Shown here: positions 7,101-7,215 of the stretch, piece after piece
How the letters are laid out: each line of letters begins with the position of its first letter
Numbering within the stretch: position 1 is the first letter of the stretch
Assembly: GCA_039923755.1 (NCBI GenBank)
Contig: JBDTCD010000184.1
Span: 1 to 7,215 of the forward strand
Source of the DNA: Terrimesophilobacter sp039923755
Lineage (GTDB): Bacteria > Actinomycetota > Actinomycetes > Actinomycetales > Microbacteriaceae
DNA length: 7,215 nucleotides
Direction of reading: 5' to 3'
Notes under the pieces: model-generated
Told to the model about the DNA's origin: nothing
Databases searched by the model: none
The model's input: the letters and a program-made list of their open reading frames with translations, nothing else
Program-made: the position numbers and the translations under genes

Positions 7101-7215
7101 CAGTCGGCAGACTCCGGCACGTCGGTCTGGTCCCCGAACACCTGTGGAGAGGCGACAGGAAGGTCGGCGTACCAGTCATAGAACGACAACATGGTTCCGC
7201 CCAGCATCGTGACGA
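4127..7215 (-). CDS. narG: Respiratory nitrate reductase alpha subunit NarG (Mo-bisMGD catalytic subunit), 5' end beyond window
   Basis: Catalytic subunit reducing nitrate to nitrite at the cytoplasmic face of the membrane. The window holds about 1028 C-terminal codons. Aligned from memory with E. coli NarG (1247 residues), some 208 N-terminal residues are missing, including the His-Cys3 ligands of the FS0 cluster. The ATG at 7207 is an internal Met, since the frame runs open to the edge (Val-Thr before it). The Mo-ligand Asp (E. coli Asp222) is in SFYDWYADLPVASPQ, codon 7165-7163. It is followed by QTDVPESADWWNSSY and WGSNVPVTRTPDAHF. Further family blocks are GAGTNHWFHSD, GGGWAHYVGQEKVRP, GSSGKGNEYFLKHLLGTD, VVLPPATWYEKHDLSTTDMHPF near the middle, and the C-terminal dinucleotide-binding domain with RYLTPHSKWSIHSEYQDN, RGGPTIWMSPLDADKIGV and IGGYAQLSFAFNYLGPTGNQRDEV. 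Asp at the Mo-ligand position and the NarGHJI context mark it as membrane Nar rather than NapA or an assimilatory enzyme. Its TGA overlaps the narH ATG by one base. Confidence 0.98.
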   Translation of the reverse strand, partial: VTMLGGTMLSFYDWYADLPVASPQVFGDQTDVPESADWWNSSYLVMWGSNVPVTRTPDAHFMVEARYRGQKVIVVSPDYADNTKFADEWLATHPGTDGALAIAMGHVILKEFLLERKTPMFIDYMKKYSDSAYLIELVERGDAWVAGKFLMADALPGAESKLANAAFKPVLLDQNAKPVVPNGSIGHRFSEEDAGLWNLDLGDVDPLLSIADAKDWDKKSVAIDLPRFDLTPEPGHEHAGGSGTIRRGVPVRKVAGRTVTTVFDLLLAQYGVGREGLPGQWPTGYDDASSPGTPAWQEEITSVPANAAERIGREFAQNAEDSGGRSMILMGAGTNHWFHSDLIYRAFLALTTMTGCQGKNGGGWAHYVGQEKVRPLTGWAQYAFGLDWVRPPRQMISTAFWYLATDQWRYDGLPADSLSSELGTGLFADRTTADTLVESAKRGWMPSFPTFNRNPLDIVEQAKEAGVEPAQYVIDQLTSGDMRYACEDPDSPENFPRVLNVWRANIIGSSGKGNEYFLKHLLGTDAAIRGDESPPERRPKTIDWIEKAPEGKLDLLVTSDFRNTSTTVFSDVVLPPATWYEKHDLSTTDMHPFIHTFNPAITPPWEAKTDFDIFHLLAKKISEYSVEHLGVRQDLVAAPLQHDTPDALSTPHGVVVDNPKLIPGVTMPKLIVVERDYPAFAARMAALGPLSEKLGLITKGVKFNPDVEVADLARRNGVVESGPTKGRPKLDTDQRAEEMVLAFSGTTNGRLGTQGFRVLEKQTGQKLAHLASDNEGRRFTLKDVSDAPVPVLTSPEWSGSEHGGRRYTAFVINVELLKPWHTLTGRQHFYLDHDWMAELGEQLPIYRPPLDMHRLFEGYEPIGSTAATGAPGSEGRAEVTVRYLTPHSKWSIHSEYQDNLMMLVLSRGGPTIWMSPLDADKIGVRDNEWIESYNRNGVVVARAVVSHRMPEGTVYMYHAKDRTINVPIAETSGQRGGTNNSLTRILLKPSHLIGGYAQLSFAFNYLGPTGNQRDEVTVIRRRSQEVEY
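4138..4143 (-). promoter_or_regulatory. narH ribosome binding site inside narG
   Basis: A perfect AGGAGG on the minus strand, ten bases before the narH ATG at 4127, within the last narG codons. It confirms Met1 of NarH over the nearby Met4 and Met7, which would be too far from the site. Confidence 0.8.

Noticed and set aside
7205..7207. ATG at 7207 as the true start of narG
   Set aside because: It falls inside the conserved catalytic block, about 208 residues into the E. coli protein. The frame is open to the window edge, so the gene is cut by the window rather than truncated.

Overview
The window is one continuous minus-strand block of a respiratory nitrate-reduction operon. Read in the direction of transcription (from base 7215 down to base 1) it contains narG (5' part off the window), narH, narJ, narI and narK (3' part off the window). 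There is no gene-free stretch longer than 30 bases and no frameshift. I see no mobile element, CRISPR array, RNA gene or terminator.

Organism: the sequence is GC-rich (roughly 60% by eye), with dense GC-rich codon use that also creates long antisense shadow frames. Several traits fit a high-GC Gram-positive (Actinomycetota, perhaps Micrococcales): NarH has a long C-terminal tail, NarJ has an N-terminal extension and a Cys-Cys pair in its core motif, and NarI has a basic C-terminal tail. This placement is inference from protein flavour; no species marker is present.

Layout and function: NarG (4127-7215) is the Mo-bisMGD catalytic subunit. NarH (2451-4127) carries four Fe-S clusters. NarI (956-1729) is the membrane di-heme b quinol oxidase. 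Together they form the NarGHI complex, which oxidises quinol on the outer face of the membrane and reduces nitrate to nitrite in the cytoplasm. NarJ (1726-2454) is the dedicated chaperone for apo-NarG. NarK (1-925) is a nitrate/nitrite transporter of the major facilitator superfamily (NNP family), which brings nitrate in and can export nitrite. The four nar junctions are very tight (TGATG, ATGA, ATGA, then a 30-base gap to narK), so one co-transcribed and translationally coupled unit is likely. The operon promoter and any Fnr/NarL-type operators would lie upstream of narG, outside the window.

All metal and heme ligands that can be checked are intact: the Mo-ligand Asp of NarG, 15 cluster Cys plus the diagnostic Trp of NarH, and four heme His of NarI. 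This reads as a functional, conventional system. I find no convincing undescribed system. The points worth a second look are small: narK placed last in the operon, a possible hairpin occluding the narK ribosome binding site, and lineage-type extensions on NarH, NarJ and NarI.
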